Shown here piece after piece: positions 60,201-64,000 of a stretch of DNA of 64,000 nucleotides. The notes under the pieces are model-generated. The model was not told the DNA's origin. It worked only from the letters and a program-made list of their open reading frames with translations, and searched no databases. The position numbers were made by a program, and so were the translations under genes. This DNA is from Stichopus chloronotus (lineage: Eukaryota; Echinodermata; Holothuroidea; Aspidochirotida; Stichopodidae): the NCBI GenBank assembly GCA_021234535.1, contig CM037836.1:23178769-23242768 (forward strand), written 5' to 3'. Positions within the stretch are counted from its first letter, which is position 1, and the number at the start of each line of letters is the position of its first letter.

Positions 60201-62119
60201 CCTGAGTCATAATACTACCATATACCCAACCGTAGGTTAAAGTATATTCATATTTCTATATGCGTAGAGTATATATATACGTGAGTAAGATGTATGTTAA
60301 ACAGCTATTTAACAGTAAAGAAATGTTGATGAAGAAGACGCAAACAACTCTTAGATATCGACTGGAGGTGAAAATGATAAATATATGTCCCTTTGTAGAA
60401 TTCTCAAGCAAAGCTTGCTAAATCTGTGACTAGTTGATTTGTTTTGCAGGTGTAAAGCGGTTACCGCAACATTTCTCTTACCAAACTGAAAATGATAACA
60501 CCATGATCACCGGATCCTTCAACAAATTCTCCTAATTCCTATCATGTGTAAAGAGAAAGAAAGAGAGAAAATCAAGTAATCAAAGCAAAGCAAAAGGATT
60601 ATCAGAAACAGAAAAAAGAACACGTATTTGAAGCAGCCAATAAAGTAAGACTGATTCTACAGTAAGGATCTAAGAACATTTTACATCGCTTTTATTTCTA
60701 ATTCGAGAAATTTATGTGGATTCCTTACAAAAAGTGAGCAGTAATGATGATCGTAGTAGCAACAAGTGAATTTGAATTGTAATCCAAGATATTTGTGCAC
60801 ATACTTTGGACACTGAGGAACACGAAACTGACACATATGACTCTCAAACTAAGAACAAAGCCTTAGTGCAGACATTTTCAATGCAAATTATCAAGTTGAA
60901 GGAATACTCATCGTGCAAGAATGTTTGTCGACGATTATATGAAATAAAAAATGTAGTTAAACAATACAGTTAACCGATACAGTAGTTTACTATATCATAC
61001 GTCCTTTAAGAAATTTTAGTAAACTCAGGCACTTTTGAAGCCTTTTGAACATATTTGATACCCATATCTGCTATGTAGAAAAAGAAACATTAAAATCATG
61101 AAGGGACACCTACATAAATGTGAATGCTCTTTTCGAAAAGCAGCAGTTCACAGTTGAAATAACTCCACCATATTTTAAACTTACATTGTTGAAAGAGGCG
61201 CGTGTAGACCTGCAGGCCTGTACAGACTTACCCTCTGTAAAGGTTTGTTTGGTTTAGCTACTAAACCTCCCACTGGGATGAAATTTGGTGTGAATGGCCG
61301 TGGGAAGTCACTTCCAAGGCTAACATGAGCAAGGTACAAGGACGCTTTGGAATAAAGTTCCCTTATTGATTTATCAGGAGATATTTCAAATTCAACTTGA
61401 ATGCTATGAAATGGCAGGTTGCAGATATATTGCACAACATGATAAATCAATGACGCCATCAAATTTTGAATTTTCTGCGCAAATGTCATCTCGTCGGTGA
61501 GTGTACCTTGAATGTCGAAGGGAACATATGAAGCAGGTAACGGCATGCCTATGTAACCCTCGTGGAATGTTAGAAAGCGAATGGTGGAGAAGAAGACTGC
61601 AAATGGTATATTAAAGTAATGGGCAACCAAAATGTCACAAGATGAAAAAGGATAGACCAAAGCGAAATCAAAATGTGAGTTGTTCAATGCATTTACGACT
61701 TGCCGATCGCGCCAGAGATCGAGACAGCTATTATATTGTAAAGTGAATACATCAGAGGTAACTTTAAGGGTCTCGATAAATCCAAGAGAACTACTTGCTG
61801 CTTCGTGGAATAAAATTCGCTTGACTTTCTCAACATCTTTTTCCTGGTATGAGGCTTTGAATGTGACAAGTTGGCTGAAGGTGCCATTGGCAAACCCCTT
61901 TGTTCCTATCACGTCATTGGTCACAAGCGTGACGTTGTGACCATTAGACACAAGAGCTCCGGTCAGAGTAGACAAGGCCATGTAATGACTCGGTGATGAT
62001 ACGGAATTGGCAGACACAAGTAATACGTTGCCACCAGAACACTCGATTGGCACCGATGAGAGGCATAATAGTATGAACACAATTTTAACTGAACTTCCTG
62101 CCATGTTGCGTTTTAACAA
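56991..62119 (-). CDS. Gene C: UDP-glycosyltransferase (UGT family, GT1)
   Basis: Five coding exons on the minus strand join in frame (1611 nt, 536 aa, normal UGT size): 62119-61232, 60538-60482, 59372-59207, 58990-58771, 57270-56991. Known family role: transfers a sugar from a UDP-sugar to small lipophilic acceptors, as a type I membrane protein of the endoplasmic reticulum. Visible features: signal peptide, SSPSHYMAL with the likely catalytic His (about 45), the UDP-sugar signature WLPQNDLL ... YHGGSNGVLEA ... GVPMV ... PLFADQ across exons 3-4, a membrane helix near 496-518, and a C-terminal KLKSE that fits the KxKxx ER-retrieval motif. The THGG/SHGG usually seen reads YHGG here. Start could be 62119 or the next ATG at 62104 (MAGSSVK). 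Confidence 0.93.
58235..58470. repeat. Dispersed repeat shared with gene B intron 4
   Basis: Second copy of the element at 47850-48110, lying between gene C exons 4 and 5. Confidence 0.65.
58771..58990 (-). CDS. Gene C exon 4: UGT signature exon
   Basis: A 220-nt exon, phase 1 in and phase 2 out, acceptor atactggcag, donor gtatgg. It encodes HPKTRLLIYHGGSNGVLEAI, then SHGVPMVIIPLFADQFSHAA and VITEVLKNP. The HGG..G..EA...GVP....P.F.DQ pattern contacts the UDP-sugar. Confidence 0.94.
59207..59372 (-). CDS. Gene C exon 3: UGT donor-binding domain
   Basis: A 166-nt exon, phase 0 in and phase 1 out, acceptor ctttcacacag, donor gtgggt. It encodes GSHIPGFSDHD, VFKRLPQRVLWK and RLQKWLPQNDLLG, completing the FSLGS block and starting the UGT signature. 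Confidence 0.9.
59752..59787. repeat. C-run followed by CA microsatellite
   Basis: C14 then a short ACCCAAA bridge and (AC)n, in gene C intron 2. Confidence 0.9.
59815..60055. other. GC-rich island inside gene C intron 2
   Basis: About 240 bp much richer in G+C than the surroundings, with several CpGs, and open frames of about 60 codons on both strands (59844-60032 plus, 59850-60044 minus). Neither frame fits the UGT gene or a family I know. It may be an inserted fragment. Confidence 0.4.
60482..60538 (-). CDS. Gene C exon 2: UGT microexon
   Basis: A 57-nt exon with phase 0 on both sides encodes ELGEFVEGSGDHGVIIFSL, the start of the UDP-binding domain (the GxG..GVI.FSLGS block). Acceptor acatgatag, donor gtaaga. 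Confidence 0.85.
61232..62119 (-). CDS. Gene C exon 1: UGT acceptor-binding half
   Basis: An 888-nt exon, 296 codons, ending KPLQR in phase 0 at a gtaagt donor. It holds the signal peptide (VFILLCLSSVPIECSG), the conserved SxPSHYMAL and GHNVTLVTND segments, NNSHFDFALVYPFSSC and FIPVGGLVAKP, all typical of the N-terminal UGT domain. The frame stays open past the donor to 61181, but only splicing at 61231 continues the UGT protein. Confidence 0.92.
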
Positions 62120-64000
62120 AAATGCATTTGTCCCTAGTCTCGACTTGGAAACAAAAGCACTAGGAATCGAACTTCAACAATGTCTGAAGGGACAAAGTCT
62201 GTCATTAAGTTCAACGCTATCGTGATAAGATTAACAATTATTGACAGGACCTAAATTCTTGTATGACGTTAGAGTCCATATGCCATTTAAATTAAATGTA
62301 TAGTAGTCACATTTGGGTCGTAAACGTCTACAAGTTGTTAGGAAGTTCAATACACTTGTATGATCTCTTTCAACAGTGGCAATGTTTGACGATGTTTGTT
62401 ATGTTTCCGCATTGCGTGTAGTTTACAAGTTGGTAATGGAGAAACTGATGAAATTGCTTCAAAACGCTATGCGGAATGTCCGGAAAGTATGCGGAAAGTA
62501 TAGCCTAAACTTACAATAAAGTGACTTTCAAAGAAGCAAAAGTTTACAGATCGAGGATAAAATCAAAGTGCAATGATAGAAAGCACAGAGTGTGACTGAT
62601 TTCTTTTTAAGTTGCCACCGTTTGCTGAATTGTTATGGAACTATTGTAATTTCATTGTATGGATCCTCTGCACATCCTGTTTCGTTTACAGTGTTTTAAC
62701 GTCACGTGATGTGACTATTGATCGGCAGTCAACTTTAATAACAGACGCATAATCTCTTTTCAGAGAGAAATTGATTTGATACTTCAAAATATTCTTAACG
62801 TGCCACGGGTCATTGAAGTATTTCCCTGCTAAATATTATAGGAGATATGAATGACGAAATTAGAAAGTGGGAATCATCGTATATGCAGTTCTATTATCAT
62901 GATAGGTTTACGACTTGGACTTGTTTTTAACTCCACCACAATTACTCCGTGCAGCGTTAGTTACTATTCAACAATTCACAAATGGAACACACAAATTAGT
63001 CTTGGAGTAAAGTTAAATCAAAACATTAACTCAAGAAGTTTCTGTTTTAATAGTATCGGAAAATATGAAAAATACAATATGGATTACTGCGTAAATCTTC
63101 GTAAGGTTTTTCTTTCTTGGTTTTGGTCTTAAAGACCGACAGGACAAAATTACAGTAATTGAATTAAATGATAAAATAGAGATTGAAGTGGTCAGTCATT
63201 AGTAGCTTGAAAATCGTGAAGCTTGCTCAATGTTTGCCGACTTCTGATAAACACTGATGACCTGTGCCTACCAAAACTCATTCCTTATTCAAGCAAGGGA
63301 GAGTCATAAAACACATATTCATGAACACTATCGATTAAATGTGAACAGCAGAAAATTAAATAAAAAATCAACAGGTTTTTCTCTCTACTGGAACACTCTC
63401 TGACAGAATGACTTTTGGAACTAGAAATTTTTCGGGGAAAAAGTAACTGCGATAGTTTCAAAATATTGGTCCAGATTTTATCTAAGGTTACCTACTAAGA
63501 CCCCAAATTTTCTTGTACCCTAGGCTTCAACTGATGGTGGCTTAGATGGTAATCCCGATAATAAGAAACAAATATAATTCGGGCAAAACTCTCTGAGGTC
63601 TCAGCATTTTTTTATAAGGCGCACTTATGCCTATGACAGATGATTCGTAATTCAATATGATTCTTGTGTCACCTCAACCCATTTGATATGTATTCTTTTT
63701 TTCAAAGATTGATTTGTTTTTCACAGGAATTGAGAAATCACAGACATAATATCCCTAATTCAAGTCTGGGTACATGTACACCAGGGGAGTGCCGTTTTCG
63801 AACATCAAGGGAGGGGGGGGGGGGGTTGATTGAAAAGTCAAAATATTCTTGTATGTTCAGCGCTCCGCTACATAGTTCTGCCGTTTTTCAGCCCCCAACC
63901 CCCATACTTTTTTCTTTCCGTCGAGCCTGATAGTGCCATTTTTGTGAAGACTGCACCCCCTCCTTTAATAAATGCTGGATCCCCTCCTGATAGTGTATTC
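62120..64000. other. Upstream region of gene C
   Basis: AT-rich; it presumably contains the gene C promoter, but no motif stands out. The plus-strand frame at 62851-63132 has no recognisable feature. Copy 2 of a dispersed element and a G-run lie at 63650-63826. Confidence 0.5.
63650..63800. repeat. Dispersed element, copy 2
   Basis: Same word order as 13065-13230, followed by a G-rich run (63813-63826). It lies upstream of gene C. Confidence 0.55.

Noticed and set aside
61181..61231. Extension of UGT exon 1 to a stop
   Set aside because: It would yield half an enzyme. The donor at 61231 joins the GEFVEGSGDHG exon in the correct frame.
1..64000. CRISPR arrays, operons, tRNA or rRNA genes
   Set aside because: The tandem repeats lack regular spacers, the genes have introns, and I saw no convincing tRNA or rRNA sequence.

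Overview
The window looks like nuclear DNA of an animal, most likely a marine invertebrate deuterostome. Genes are interrupted by GT-AG introns, bases are AT-rich, there are many runs of 9-17 G or C, and there are many short dispersed and tandem repeats plus a decayed non-LTR retrotransposon. An echinoderm such as a sea cucumber would fit, but I cannot prove the taxon. I found no rRNA, tRNA, CRISPR array or prokaryote-style operon.

Three multi-exon genes can be assembled with consistent splice sites and intron phases. Gene A (3507-32724, +, 18 coding exons, 1652 codons) encodes a single-pass receptor: signal peptide, an unassigned Cys-rich domain, seven fibronectin type III (FN3) domains, a transmembrane segment and a cytoplasmic tail of about 800 residues in one exon. 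The tail has about 13 tyrosine repeats of roughly 23 residues (consensus SYIELDEEAM) plus other tyrosine motifs and a proline motif, and no catalytic domain. Gene B (41949-54862, +, 7 coding exons, 972 codons) is its tandem paralogue. It keeps the signal peptide, Cys-rich domain, transmembrane exon and nearly the whole tail, but its FN3 region has shrunk to two tiny Ser/Thr-rich exons, with at least one dead FN3 exon left in an intron. Gene C (62119-56991, -, 5 coding exons, 536 codons) is a UDP-glycosyltransferase of the UGT family, convergent with gene B.

Layout: 1-3506 upstream sequence with a repeat in two copies and the 5' flank of gene A; 3507-32724 gene A, whose 9 kb second intron is packed with repeats; 32725-41948 spacer with a LINE relic (about 34.9-35.9 kb) and a pair of inverted short-repeat arrays (36.4 and 39.6 kb); 41949-54862 gene B, whose 5' flank matches that of gene A; 54863-56990 spacer between convergent genes; 56991-62119 gene C; 62120-64000 upstream of gene C.

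The most interesting content is the A/B pair. It is a probable long/short receptor pair sharing a repetitive phosphotyrosine-scaffold tail, with ectodomains that have diverged by exon loss. Its signalling role is inferred from motifs only. Gene C is a standard membrane detoxification enzyme with no evident functional link to A and B.
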